Below are positions 7,257 through 15,185 of a stretch of 38,748 nt of DNA, piece by piece (the first letter of the stretch is position 1; every line of letters starts with the position of its first letter). The notes beneath the pieces were generated by a model. That model was given only the letters and a program-made list of their open reading frames with translations. It was not told the DNA's origin and made no database searches. Source of the stretch: Pseudoclavibacter helvolus (GTDB lineage Bacteria; Actinomycetota; Actinomycetes; Actinomycetales; Microbacteriaceae); NCBI RefSeq assembly GCF_014191305.1, contig NZ_JACHWJ010000008.1, positions 1 through 38,748 of the forward strand, written 5' to 3'. Position numbers and translations under genes: made by a program.

Positions 7257-8186
7257 ATGACGACGACGTTCCCCCCTGCGCCCGTTCTTGCCATCGATGC
7301 TGGTCAGAGCGGTATCCGCTCGCAGATCGATTCGGGCGAGGTGCGCTCTTTTGCTGCGATCCGCACCGATCTGCCGTTGGCCCCGCAGCTCGCGAGCGTC
7401 GTCGAGCAGTCGCTGCGTGGTTCCGGGCTGACGGGGGTCACGGTGTCCGGCGGCGTGTCCGGTGTGACGCACGCCCAGACGGTGGCGGATGAGCTCGCCC
7501 TGCTGGTCGAGCAGTTCGGCGTCTCGAAGGTGTTCATCGCGCACGACTCGATCTCGGCGTTCCTTGGGGCGCTCGGGTCGGAGCTCGGCGCGGTCGTAGC
7601 CGCTGGCACGGGCGTCGTGACGCTCGCGGTCGGTGAGGAGCGTCTCGCGCAGGTTGACGGCTGGGGCTACCTCGTCGGCGACGCCGGCTCCGGGTACTGG
7701 ATCGGCCGCGCGGCCCTGGACGCGGTGATGCGCGCCTTCGATGGTCGTGGCCCCGAGACGGCCCTCACGGAGGTTGTGCTCGCACACCACCCGGATCTCC
7801 CGAGCATGTACGTGTCGTTGCAGACGAACGAGGGGAAGGTTCGGCACATCGCGTCGTTCGCGAGGTCGGTTGGCGACCTGGCGGAGACGGATGCGGTTGC
7901 TGCCGAGATCCTGGCGTCTGCAGGTTCCCAGCTGGCGGCCTCGGTCGCGGCCGGCCTCGCTCGCGTCGGGCTTCCCGGAGGGCGCGCCGAGGTGCAGGTG
8001 CGGGCGATCGGGAACGTGTTCTCGTCACCGCACGTCGCGGCGGCGTTCCGCAGTTCGCTGCTCGAGCGGATCCCGGAGGCTCGTGTTGCGGTCGGCGAGA
8101 GCCACCCCCTCGACGGGGCGGCCATGCTCCCCCACCTTGAGAAGGACCACGCGCTGATCGCCTCGATCGGGCTGGTAACGCTCTAG
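7257..8186 (+). CDS. BadF/BadG-type ATPase, N-acetylglucosamine-kinase-like
   Basis: Cytoplasmic kinase of the ASKHA fold, BadF/BadG/BcrA/BcrD family, 309 residues. The phosphate-1 loop L-A-I-D-A-G-Q-S-G-I is at residues 11-20, the adenosine/phosphate-2 region A-A-G-T-G-V-V-T near residue 115, and W-G-Y-L-V-G-D-A-G-S-G-Y-W-I-G near 135, the signature of the GlcNAc-kinase subgroup; the C-terminal third has I-G-N-V-F-S-S-P. It probably phosphorylates an amino sugar such as GlcNAc, feeding cell-wall recycling or amino-sugar use, but the sugar is not proven. The frame is open far upstream, yet the family domain begins at the ATG at 7257, and a -10-like box lies just before it. Downstream is a 260-nt repeat-rich space. 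Confidence 0.85.
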   Translation: MTTTFPPAPVLAIDAGQSGIRSQIDSGEVRSFAAIRTDLPLAPQLASVVEQSLRGSGLTGVTVSGGVSGVTHAQTVADELALLVEQFGVSKVFIAHDSISAFLGALGSELGAVVAAGTGVVTLAVGEERLAQVDGWGYLVGDAGSGYWIGRAALDAVMRAFDGRGPETALTEVVLAHHPDLPSMYVSLQTNEGKVRHIASFARSVGDLAETDAVAAEILASAGSQLAASVAAGLARVGLPGGRAEVQVRAIGNVFSSPHVAAAFRSSLLERIPEARVAVGESHPLDGAAMLPHLEKDHALIASIGLVTL

Positions 8187-8199
8187 CCCCCGCTTGGTA

Positions 8200-8258
8200 C
8201 ATGCGGGCTCTCAGGCACGCGCGCGTGCGGTCATGCAGGCTCCCGGACATGCGGGCTC
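8200..8258. repeat. Three dispersed copies of an 11-mer plus a palindrome
   Basis: CATGCGGGCTC occurs at 8200-8210 and 8248-8258, with a one-mismatch copy at 8232-8242. Between the first two is a perfect 14-nt palindrome of CG steps at 8215-8228. No gene covers this stretch; it lies between the stop of the kinase gene and the 3' end of the convergent DUF222-HNH gene. Confidence 0.7.
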
Positions 8259-8299
8259 CTGGGGTTTGCGGGCTGCGGTCGCGCCAGAGGTGCAGCTCG

Positions 8300-8355
8300 G
8301 TAGCCCAGTAACTCAGTAACTCAGTAACTCAGTAACTCAGTAACTCAGTAACTCA
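8300..8355. repeat. 8-nt tandem repeat, six perfect copies
   Basis: GTAACTCA is repeated head to tail six times (8308-8355) after one degenerate unit (8300-8307). It lies in a convergent intergenic region and is AT-richer than its surroundings. The repeat is too short and has no spacers, so it is not a CRISPR array. Confidence 0.95.
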
Positions 8356-8361
8356 ACGAGT

Positions 8362-8382
8362 CCAGCCCAGCCCAGCCCAGCC
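8362..8382. repeat. 5-nt tandem repeat (CCAGC, four copies)
   Basis: CCAGC repeated four times directly after the 8-nt satellite, six nt away. Together they form a compound microsatellite expected to vary in length between strains. Confidence 0.9.
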
Positions 8383-8448
8383 TCATTCTCTGCGGTTGCG
8401 TTCTGGGCGTGGGGCGTCGGTGCTCTCGTAGGTGCGTCGTCGTGGGTT

Positions 8449-9787
8449 TCAGCGACGGACGTGGTGCCCGACGGTCGCGACGACTCTCCAGCGGCCGTCG
8501 AGGCCGAGGATGAGGGTGAGCCTGCTCCGGTGGACTTCGTGGTGGTGGAACGAGCACAGCAAGATGCTGTCCTTCACGTCGGTGGGTCCGCCTTCGCTCC
8601 AGGGCACAGCGTGGTGCGTTTCGCACCAGCGTGCTGGGGCTCCGCACCCGGGGGCTCGGCAGTTTCGGTCTCTGACGAAGATCGCTCGGCGTTGGGCTGT
8701 AGTGAAGAGGCGCTGCTTGCGGCCGAGCTCGAGGATCTCCCCGGTGGCGGTTCGCGTAGCGATTCGGATGAAGCCGTCGCACATGACCTTCGCCGCGAAC
8801 GAAGGCGGGATGGGCTCTCCGGTGTGTTCGAGGTGCGGCACGTCCTCGGGCCGGGCTGAGAGTCCCGCGAGCCCGGTCTCGGTAATCACGATGACCAGCG
8901 TGGGTGCTTCCCCGCCGACGCGGGGCGCGTCTGGCGATTCGGCGTAGCACTTCAGGGCCGAGGCGAGCGCGTCGATGCACCGCGGCGACCGGTTCTCCGC
9001 ACCCCGTCGCGGGCGGGAACTCGACGGTCCGGCGGGGCGCGAGGAGCGCGTCCAGCACCGAGATCAGTTGCTCGCCCTGCTCGGGCGTCGCGACGAACTT
9101 CCCCGCGATCGCACCATCAGCGCGCCGCACCCACCACAAGCCGCGCTCTTCCGCGACCTTCTCCGCCCGAGGCTCGTCACCGTCCGGATCCAGGTACGAC
9201 ACCCACGTCGCGGCCTGCACCTCCAGCACCTTCGGTACCGCCGGCTGCTCGTCCTCCGGGTTCAGCCCACACGCCGACGCCACCAGCTCGACCTCCGCCC
9301 GCGCGACGTCCTCGACGTCCACCCGGTTCCGGGTCTGCTCCAGGCCCTTCGTGATCGCCGCGGCCTGCGCCACCGACATCACACCCGACGCGACGGCACG
9401 CGACACCTCCGCATACGCGGCAGGGATCGGCTCGCCCGAGAAACTCATCCGCCCCCGCGTCGCCTCGGCCACCTTCACGAGCGTGTTCGCCTCAACCGGC
9501 ATCACGCCAAGCACCTGCTCGAACATCGCAGGCAAGTTCCGGAACCCCGCCTTCCGCGCGACCGTCTCCGACCGCGGCGTCTCGCCCTCCCGACGCAGCA
9601 ACTCGCCAGCCACTTCCACCAGCGCCGCGTCCAGCACCCGACGCCGAGCCACCAACTCGTGCACCATCACCACGATCTCAGCGTCAGGAACCCCCGAAAG
9701 CTGCGCCCGAGCCTCAAGAAGCGCATCCACAACAGCCGTCTCATGCGACGACTGACGATGCGTCTCCTGCACTGACTCCGATGCCAC
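8449..9787 (-). pseudogene. DUF222 / HNH endonuclease gene with a frameshift
   Basis: The N-terminal part (from 9787 to about 8990) is a DUF222 domain: D-A-L-L-E-A-R-A-Q-L-S, R-R-V-L-D-A-A-L-V-E-V, S-R-A-V-A-S-G-V-M-S. The C-terminal part lies in another frame (about 8985 down to 8449), with C-I-D-A-L-A-S-A-L-K, V-I-V-I-T-E, then the HNH nuclease: F-V-R-D-R-N-C-R-A-P-G-C, E-T-H-H-A-V-P-W-S-E-G-G and C-S-F-H-H-H-E-V-H. Joining them needs removal of one base or addition of two near 8975-9000, giving about 445 residues, the usual size. Without the shift the first frame runs on as arginine-rich nonsense to 8345. The GTG at 9787 has a strong GGGGAGG in front. The family is often multicopy in actinobacteria and its role is unclear. 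A real mutation and a sequencing error both fit. Confidence 0.85.
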
Positions 9788-9806
9788 GATAACCTCCCCC
9801 AAGATT

Positions 9807-9827
9807 ACCGCCAGCTTAGCTGGTGGT
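9807..9827 (-). terminator. Short hairpin between epimerase and DUF222 genes
   Basis: ACCGCCAGC and GCTGGTGGT (one G-U pair) flank a TTA loop. It lies 20 nt before the DUF222-HNH start and within the leader if transcription comes from galM. The adjoining 9830-9882 is unusually AT-rich and may hold a promoter for the DUF222-HNH gene. It could be a weak terminator or an operator. Confidence 0.4.
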
Positions 9828-9882
9828 TACGCTGAGAAATGGTTGATTACCTGGTATTTGTCTGGTAAATCGAAGTTAGATC

Positions 9883-10809
9883 CTAAGCAGTGATCGCGAA
9901 GATGCGCTGCGTGGTCTCCAGCCGCTCGCCTGGCTCGAGCCACGCGAGGTCGAGTCCTGAGTTGAAGGCGTCGGGCGCGCAGGTCATGGGCTCGACGGCG
10001 ACAGCTTGGCGGTCCCACTCGATGCCCGGCTGGTCGCTCGTGAAGATCTGCACCCATGGCGCATCCGCACCCCAGGTCATGCCAACTCCCGACCCGTCGG
10101 GCGTCGTGAGCGTCACCGTGGCGGCACCGCGATCGCCGAAGACGTCCGTGAACGCGTGGTCGATCTCCATCTCGCCGATACGCCGCGCCTCGCGGAAGTC
10201 GAAAGCCCCTGCGACTTCTTCAACCGAGACCACGGACCCCGGGAGCAGGCGCGCGCCGTGCGCGTGCATGAGCTTCTGTGCCGGGGACTCGAGGGTCCAC
10301 TCGTCGATCTGTCCCCCGCCCGCGACAAGATAGGAATGCGTCGATGCACCCGCTGGCGCCGTACCGGCCCCCACGTTGTGCAGTTCGACGGTTGTCGTCA
10401 GACCGTCTTCGCCGAGCCGGTAGGTGGTGCGAACTTCGACGCGGAACGGGTATCCGGTCTGCGGCTCGATCGTGGCGAGAAGTACGGCGAAATCGGGGCC
10501 AACGTCTTCTGGAACGAAGTCGAGCCAGAGGGCAAGGCCGTGCAGGGCGTGCCCCCGCTTGGGCTCGGAGAGAGGAAGCTGCAGTTCCTGGCCGTCGATG
10601 CGGTAGCGGCCGTCGATGATGCGGTTCGGCCAGGGCGCAAGCGTCGCGCCCTTATAGGCGGGGCGCACCTCGTCCATGTCGAACGTGTGCACGAGGTGCC
10701 TTCCCTGGTGCGTGAGCTCGCGCAGAGACGCGCCGATGCTGGAGATCGACGCCTCGTAACCGCCGTGCGAGAGGAAGTAGGAGGAGCCTGAGCGCGGGGT
10801 GATCGACAT
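9883..10809 (-). CDS. Aldose 1-epimerase family protein
   Basis: Catalyses interconversion of alpha and beta anomers of hexoses (mutarotase, GalM family). The 308-residue protein has the expected features: N-R-I near residue 62, the catalytic histidine in H-A-L-H-G-L-A around residue 90, a second His in A-S-T-H-S-Y-L around 165, and the catalytic glutamate in A-V-E-P-M-T-C-A-P-D near residue 285. The sequence is nearer the bacterial GalM-like/YeaD-type branch than classical GalM, so the sugar is uncertain. The ATG at 10809 has AGGAG about 11 nt upstream. It is divergent from a GH13 gene across a 163-nt region, suggesting joint control of a sugar route, and is followed by the DUF222-HNH gene in the same direction. 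Confidence 0.9.
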   Translation of the reverse strand: MSITPRSGSSYFLSHGGYEASISSIGASLRELTHQGRHLVHTFDMDEVRPAYKGATLAPWPNRIIDGRYRIDGQELQLPLSEPKRGHALHGLALWLDFVPEDVGPDFAVLLATIEPQTGYPFRVEVRTTYRLGEDGLTTTVELHNVGAGTAPAGASTHSYLVAGGGQIDEWTLESPAQKLMHAHGARLLPGSVVSVEEVAGAFDFREARRIGEMEIDHAFTDVFGDRGAATVTLTTPDGSGVGMTWGADAPWVQIFTSDQPGIEWDRQAVAVEPMTCAPDAFNSGLDLAWLEPGERLETTQRIFAITA

Positions 10810-10960
10810 CTGTGGGGACTCCTAGGTGCTGTCGGGGGAAGGGCCAAGGCAGTCTTTCACGCCCACGCGTGTGTCTCCGCCGCTGTCCACAGGCGAGGCG
10901 GTGCGCGCTGAGGCGCCGCGCTAGCACCCCCACCACGACGGGCCTCCCAGCCCGCGTCAC

Positions 10961-10966
10961 TAGCCT
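10961..10966 (+). promoter_or_regulatory. Putative -10 box of the GH13 gene
   Basis: TAGCCT, 6 nt before the ATG at 10973. The rest of the divergent 10810-10972 region shows no further clear element. Inference. Confidence 0.35.
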
Positions 10967-10972
10967 GAGGCG

Positions 10973-12247
10973 ATGACCTCAGTCCCGCAGCCCTGGCCGC
11001 AGACCGCTCTCTGGTGGCACGTCTATCCGCTCGGCTTCGTCGGCGCTGACACGACGGGCAACAACCTGGACGGCCCGGTCGAGCACCGCCTCGATCGCAT
11101 CACGGCGTGGCTGGATGAGCTTGTTGCGCTCGGCCTCAACGGCCTCCTCCTCGGCCCCGTGTTCGCGTCGCAGACCCACGGCTACGACTCGGTCGACCAC
11201 CTGCGCATCGACCCGCGCCTGGGCGACGACGCCGACTTCGACGCCCTCATCGCCGCGTGCCGCGAGCGCGGCATCCGTGTGCTCCTCGACGGTGTCTTCA
11301 ATCATGTCGGCCGTGACCACCCCTGGTGGCGCGAAGCAGTCGAGGGCGGGCCGGATTCAGCCGCCGCGGCTCGGTTCGCGAGGGGGCAGGATGCGCGTGA
11401 GGTGGATGGCCTCCCCGTCGACGTGTTCGAGGGTCACGACGCGCTTGTGGTGCTGAACCACCAGCATCCCGAGGTCGTCGAGTACGTCTCTGGAGTTCTG
11501 GCGCACTGGCTGGAGCGGGGCATCGATGGGTGGCGCCTCGACGCCGCCTACGCGGTGCCGCCGCTCTTCTGGCGCGCCACGATCGACCCGCTCCGGGAGC
11601 AGTTCCCGCACGCGTGGTTCGTGGGAGAGGTCATCCACGGCGACTACAAGGAGTACGTCGAGAAGTCGGGCCTCGACTCCGTCACGCAGTACGAGCTGTG
11701 GAAGGCGCTGCGCTCATCCGTGCAGGAGCAGAACCTCTTCGAACTCGACTGGTCGCTGCAGCGGCACAACGACTTCGTGGCCCATTTCCTGCCGATGACG
11801 TTCCTCGGCAACCACGACGTGACCCGCATCGCGAGCGCCATCGACGACGAGCGCAACCACGCCTGCGCCATCGCCATGCTGTTCTTCTTCCCTGGCGCCC
11901 CAAGCGTGTACGCGGGCGACGAGCGTGGGCTCGGGGCCGTCAAGGAGGAGCGCGCCGGCGGAGACGACGCCATCCGCCCGGAGTTCCCGGCTGATCCCGC
12001 TGAGCTCCCTGAGAACGCGTACTCGCAGCAGCACCGTGACGCGATCGCCTTCCGACGGCAGCACGCGTGGCTGGCAACCGCCCGCATCCGCTCGGAAGGG
12101 CTCGAGAACACTGCGGCACTGTTCGTCGCGGAGGGCGGGAGCGGTGAGCGCGCCTACCTTGCGGTGAACCTCGGTGACGACCCGGTCGAGCTCGGCGGCC
12201 GCGAGGTCAGCGCACACAGCCTCGAGCGCTGGGCGGACGCCAACTAG
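10973..12247 (+). CDS. Alpha-amylase family glycoside hydrolase (GH13)
   Basis: Intracellular alpha-glucan-active enzyme; no signal peptide. The (beta/alpha)8 barrel motifs are complete: region I D-G-V-F-N-H (106-111), region II G-W-R-L-D-A-A with nucleophile D190, region III G-E-V-I-H-G with acid/base E219, and region IV F-L-G-N-H-D with D282. At 424 residues it is shorter than secreted amylases (450-650) and lacks a visible carbohydrate-binding module or a full C-terminal beta domain. The opening W-W-H-V-Y-P-L-G and the short size resemble an uncharacterised actinobacterial GH13 group; maltodextrin, trehalose or sucrose-type substrates are possible. It is divergent from an aldose epimerase. 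Downstream are an inverted repeat and a minisatellite. Confidence 0.9.
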   Translation: MTSVPQPWPQTALWWHVYPLGFVGADTTGNNLDGPVEHRLDRITAWLDELVALGLNGLLLGPVFASQTHGYDSVDHLRIDPRLGDDADFDALIAACRERGIRVLLDGVFNHVGRDHPWWREAVEGGPDSAAAARFARGQDAREVDGLPVDVFEGHDALVVLNHQHPEVVEYVSGVLAHWLERGIDGWRLDAAYAVPPLFWRATIDPLREQFPHAWFVGEVIHGDYKEYVEKSGLDSVTQYELWKALRSSVQEQNLFELDWSLQRHNDFVAHFLPMTFLGNHDVTRIASAIDDERNHACAIAMLFFFPGAPSVYAGDERGLGAVKEERAGGDDAIRPEFPADPAELPENAYSQQHRDAIAFRRQHAWLATARIRSEGLENTAALFVAEGGSGERAYLAVNLGDDPVELGGREVSAHSLERWADAN

Positions 12248-12284
12248 CGACCAGCGATACTCGACGCCGAGCGCGCCGACGCGT

Positions 12285-12360
12285 GTCCAACTTCAGTGCT
12301 CAAACGACGCTCAAGAGCCCAGAATGCGCCGAATCAGGGTTTATTGCACTGAAGTTGGAC
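12285..12360. repeat. Intergenic inverted repeat with perfect 15-nt arms
   Basis: GTCCAACTTCAGTGC at 12285-12299 and its exact reverse complement at 12346-12360, separated by 46 nt; pairing extends imperfectly inwards. It lies between the convergent stops of the GH13 and exporter genes. It might act as a bidirectional terminator, but the long loop is unusual for that. A similar element is at 37148-37207. Confidence 0.9.
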
Positions 12361-12372
12361 AGCCGCAGACAG

Positions 12373-12417
12373 GCCAGCCGAGCCAGACGAGCCAGCCCGG
12401 CCAGTCCGGCCAGACCT
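12373..12417. repeat. 9-nt minisatellite, five copies
   Basis: Five head-to-tail units of the form GCCAGNCNN fill 12373-12417, 12 nt after the inverted repeat and 13 nt before the exporter stop codon. Variation falls at the last four positions. Open frames cross it but show no protein similarity I recognise; I consider it non-coding. Confidence 0.85.
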
Positions 12418-12429
12418 ACCTCACGGGCC

Positions 12430-13911
12430 TCAGTGCATCGAGACGACGGCGTCCTGCTCTGCGGACTCCTGCTGCACAAGCGGGCGGTCCTTGGTGCCCC
12501 TGATCATGAAGCCCGCGATGAGCGCTGCGATGAGCATGGCACCGGCAGCGGCCAGGAACACCGCCGAGTACCCGTTCGTGAACGCTTCGAGCTGCGGTTC
12601 CCCCGCCTCAAGACCGGAAGCGACCGCGTTGGTGTAGAACACGGTGAAGACGGACAGGCCGATCGATCCGCCGATCTGCATCGAGGAGTTGACGGTTGCC
12701 GCCGCGGCTCCCGCATCGTGAGGCTCGACACCCGTGAGCGCGAGGTTCTGCAGCGGCACGAAGATCATCGCGAGACCGATGCCGAGCAGCACGAGCCCGG
12801 GCAGGATGTGCGTCAGGTAGCTGCCATCCAAGGTCACGCCCGAGAGCAGGAGCAGTCCGCCGGCGACGATGATCGGGCCGACGATCATGAAGGGGCGCGG
12901 CCCGAACTTCGGCAGCAGGCGTGCACACACGGGGACGACCGCGAGGATGACGACGGTCATGGCGACGTTCGCGAGGCCTGCGACGAGCGGCTCCATGCCC
13001 ATGACGATCTGCAGGTGCAACGCGAGGTACATGGTCGCGCCGATGAGGACGCTGCCGATGACGGCCTGGATGAGGAAGGCGCCGCCGCGGACCCGGTCGA
13101 GCACAACACGGAGCGGGAGCAGCGGCTGGGCTACGCGCGTCTCGATCCACACGAACGCGGCGAGCAGCACGACGCCGAGGCCAAGGAAGCCGATGGTGCC
13201 GAGCGAGCCCCAGCCCTCTTCCGCCAGGCTGAACCCGTAGACGAGCGAGCCGAGGCCGAGCGAAACCGTCAGGGTGCCCCAGAGGTCGTACTTGTTGTCG
13301 CCCTCTGCCTTGCTCTCCTTGAGCACGATGAGCGCGCCGATGACGCCGGCGATGACAAAGAAGACGTTCACGAGCAGGCACCAACGCCAGCTGGCGAACT
13401 CGGTGAGCGCTCCGCCGAGCACGAGTCCGACAGCGGCCCCACTTCCGCCGATGGCCCCGAACACGGCGAACGCGGTTGTGCGGTCCTTACCCGACGGGAA
13501 GCTCACGGTGAGCAGGGCAAGCGCGGCGGGAGCGAGGAGCGCCGCGAAGAGCCCCTGGAGGCCTCGAGCGAGGATCAGGTCGAAGGCGCTCTGGGCGAAG
13601 CCGCCGTAGACGGAGGCAGCCCCGAAACCGATCATGCCGACGAGGAACGCGCGCTTGCGGCCCCAGTAGTCGGCGATGCGACCGCCGAGGAGGAGGAGCG
13701 CTCCGAAGACCAGCGCGTAGGCCGTGACGACCCACTGGCGCTGCACATCGGTGAGCCCTAGGTCGATCTGAGCCTGCGGCAGGGCGATCGTCACGATGGT
13801 GCCGTCGAGCACAACAACAAGCTGAGTGAGGGCGAGCACGGCGAGTGCCCACCACTTCGAGATGGTGCGCGGCGCGGATGCACGCTTGACGGAAGACACG
13901 TCAGTAGACAA
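12430..13911 (-). CDS. MFS drug exporter, DHA2 (14-helix) family
   Basis: Proton-driven efflux transporter of the DHA2/EmrB-QacA type, 493 residues with about 14 membrane helices. The first helix carries L-V-V-V-L-D-G-T-I-V (motif D1), the loop after helix 2 has G-R-I-A-D-Y-W-G-R-K-R (motif A), and helix 5 G-S-G-A-A-V-G-L-V-L-G-G (motif C of drug antiporters). The substrate is unknown. The frame is open upstream through tRNA-Leu, but the true start is the TTG at 13911, preceded by GGAGGG with a 6-nt spacer; a GTG at 13899 is a second possibility. It lies downstream of tRNA-Leu(CAG) and its terminator. There is no regulator beside it. Confidence 0.92.
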   Translation of the reverse strand: MSTDVSSVKRASAPRTISKWWALAVLALTQLVVVLDGTIVTIALPQAQIDLGLTDVQRQWVVTAYALVFGALLLLGGRIADYWGRKRAFLVGMIGFGAASVYGGFAQSAFDLILARGLQGLFAALLAPAALALLTVSFPSGKDRTTAFAVFGAIGGSGAAVGLVLGGALTEFASWRWCLLVNVFFVIAGVIGALIVLKESKAEGDNKYDLWGTLTVSLGLGSLVYGFSLAEEGWGSLGTIGFLGLGVVLLAAFVWIETRVAQPLLPLRVVLDRVRGGAFLIQAVIGSVLIGATMYLALHLQIVMGMEPLVAGLANVAMTVVILAVVPVCARLLPKFGPRPFMIVGPIIVAGGLLLLSGVTLDGSYLTHILPGLVLLGIGLAMIFVPLQNLALTGVEPHDAGAAAATVNSSMQIGGSIGLSVFTVFYTNAVASGLEAGEPQLEAFTNGYSAVFLAAAGAMLIAALIAGFMIRGTKDRPLVQQESAEQDAVVSMH

Positions 13912-14079
13912 GAAAACCCTCCAGGTTCTCAGATATCGAGTGCTGGAGGTTTCAAGCCTCGGACCGAGGACGTCGCCGCCTCGACCTACCCGAGCGGCGA
14001 CGCTCGACAGATCGGCAACCTTAGCAACACATCGGGGGGTCGACATAAGTCCGAGCGCGTCAAATCGGCGAGAAACGAC

Positions 14080-14111
14080 AGAACCCCCGGAACCGAAGTT
14101 CCGGGGGTTCT
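14080..14111 (-). terminator. Terminator hairpin after tRNA-Leu
   Basis: Perfect 14-bp stem (14080-14093 with 14098-14111) and a CGAA loop, 34 nt beyond the tRNA 3' end, with GTCGTTTCTC following on the minus strand. The CGAA tetraloop is the same as in the hairpin at 5381-5424. Confidence 0.85.
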
Positions 14112-14144
14112 GTGTTCCCAGTGCAGTTGATCTGCTCTGGACCC

Positions 14145-14229
14145 TGGTGCGCGAGGGGGGACTTGAACCCCCACACCCGAAGGCACACGGACCTGAACCG
14201 TGCGCGTCTGCCAATTCCGCCACTCGCGC
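14145..14229 (-). tRNA. tRNA-Leu (anticodon CAG)
   Basis: The minus strand folds as a class II tRNA: acceptor stem GCGCGAG with CTCGCGC, D arm, anticodon stem ACGG/CCGT with loop containing CAG, a long variable arm (TGCC-TTCG-GGTG type) and a T arm with GTTCAAGT. CCA is encoded at 14147-14145. It reads CUG, a major Leu codon at this GC content. It is divergent from fhaA and followed by its own terminator. Confidence 0.97.
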
Positions 14230-14474
14230 CAACCTCCGAGAGATTACCAGACACTGTCCCCGAGTGCGAAACCGGCGAGCGGATGCGCCACTCAGGATCC
14301 CCCGGAACCACCACCTGCACCCACCGAGAACCACCCCGGGACCGGCACCTGGACCCCAGAGGAAGGCCATAGGAAAGGCACAGAAGTCGGACATCCAGCC
14401 CAGTGCCGTTAGCATGAAACAAATTCGCGCCACCCGGTGCGGGCTGCGGCGTGCCCTCTAGAACCAGGAGTCAT
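14230..14474. other. Divergent intergenic region, tRNA-Leu / fhaA
   Basis: About 245 nt with no gene I can support. It should hold the promoters of tRNA-Leu (leftward) and of the fhaA operon (rightward). A TAGCAT at roughly 14410-14415 is a possible -10 for fhaA, but no convincing -35 box is visible. Confidence 0.4.
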
Positions 14475-15185
14475 GTGGGAATCCTCGACAGATTTGAGCG
14501 TGGGCTCGAGCGTGTCTTCAACGGCGCGTTCGCGAAGACCTTCCGCTCTGGGCTCCAGCCCGTCGAGATCAGCGCTGCGCTGAAACGCGAGATGGACACC
14601 AGGGCGTCGGTCGTCACCCGCGACCGCGTACTCGTCCCGAACCGCTTCAACGTTCAGATGTCGCAGGTCGACTACACGCGCATCTCGCAGATCGCCGGCA
14701 TCCAGGACGAGCTCATGCAGGTCGTCGAGCAGCACGCGGCCAAGCAGGGCTATCAGTTCTCCGGCGGCCTCAGCATCAAGTTCCTCGAAAACGACTCGCT
14801 CTCCGAGGGGCGCATCGAGGTCGACTCGCGCAGCGTGCAGGGCCAGGTCGCCTGGGCGCCCATCCTCGACGTCGACGGGGAGCGAATCCACGTCGGCATC
14901 GGCTCGACCGTCATCGGCCGAGGCTCTGAAGCCGACATCACGATCGCCGACACCGGCGCCTCGCGGAAGCACGCAGAGGTCGTCTGGGACGGAAAGCGTG
15001 CTGGCATCCGCGACCTCGGCTCCACGAACGGCACGAAGGTCAATGGCCGGTCGATCTCTCAGGCGGGTCTCGAACCCGATTCGACGATTCAGATCGGTCG
15101 TCACCGTATTGTGTTCCGGGTGATCCCCCAGGCCGACCCGAGCGACGACACCGGCTACCTGCCTCGACAGGGAGGCCGAACATGA
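14475..15185 (+). CDS. fhaA: FhaA: DUF3662 and FHA domain protein
   Basis: Cytoplasmic signalling adaptor. Residues ~1-115 form the DUF3662 domain (G-I-L-D-R-F-E-R-G-L-E-R then N-G-A-F-A-K-T-F), and ~145-222 the FHA domain with V-I-G-R-G-S-E-A-D-I, S-R-K-H-A and G-S-T-N-G-T-K-V-N-G, the residues that bind phosphothreonine. In mycobacteria FhaA (FipA partner set) is a PknB target and binds the phosphorylated pseudokinase domain of MviN/MurJ to restrain peptidoglycan synthesis. Here it is 236 residues, much shorter than the ~530-residue mycobacterial protein, because the central disordered linker is only about 30 residues. The GTG at 14475 has AGGAG 4 nt upstream and begins the domain; it overlaps fhaB by 4 nt. 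It heads the growth operon. Confidence 0.95.
   Translation: MGILDRFERGLERVFNGAFAKTFRSGLQPVEISAALKREMDTRASVVTRDRVLVPNRFNVQMSQVDYTRISQIAGIQDELMQVVEQHAAKQGYQFSGGLSIKFLENDSLSEGRIEVDSRSVQGQVAWAPILDVDGERIHVGIGSTVIGRGSEADITIADTGASRKHAEVVWDGKRAGIRDLGSTNGTKVNGRSISQAGLEPDSTIQIGRHRIVFRVIPQADPSDDTGYLPRQGGRT

Noticed and set aside
8300-8355. CRISPR array
   Set aside because: Repeat unit is 8 nt without spacers and no cas gene is present; it is a simple satellite.
8345-8978. C-terminal continuation of the DUF222 frame as a real 485-residue protein
   Set aside because: The out-of-frame tail is Arg/Pro-rich nonsense, while the HNH domain continues in a different frame.
10883-10891. Single DnaA-box-like CTGTCCACA in the galM/GH13 divergent region
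   Set aside because: One isolated copy with a mismatch is expected by chance in this composition.
12283-13761. 492-residue plus-strand open frame opposite the DHA2 exporter
   Set aside because: It is antisense to a complete, recognisable transporter and is rich in Arg, Glu, Asp and His in the way of high-GC antisense frames.
13912-14433. Upstream extension of the exporter through tRNA-Leu
   Set aside because: It passes through a tRNA and its terminator; the TTG at 13911 with GGAGGG fits the family start.
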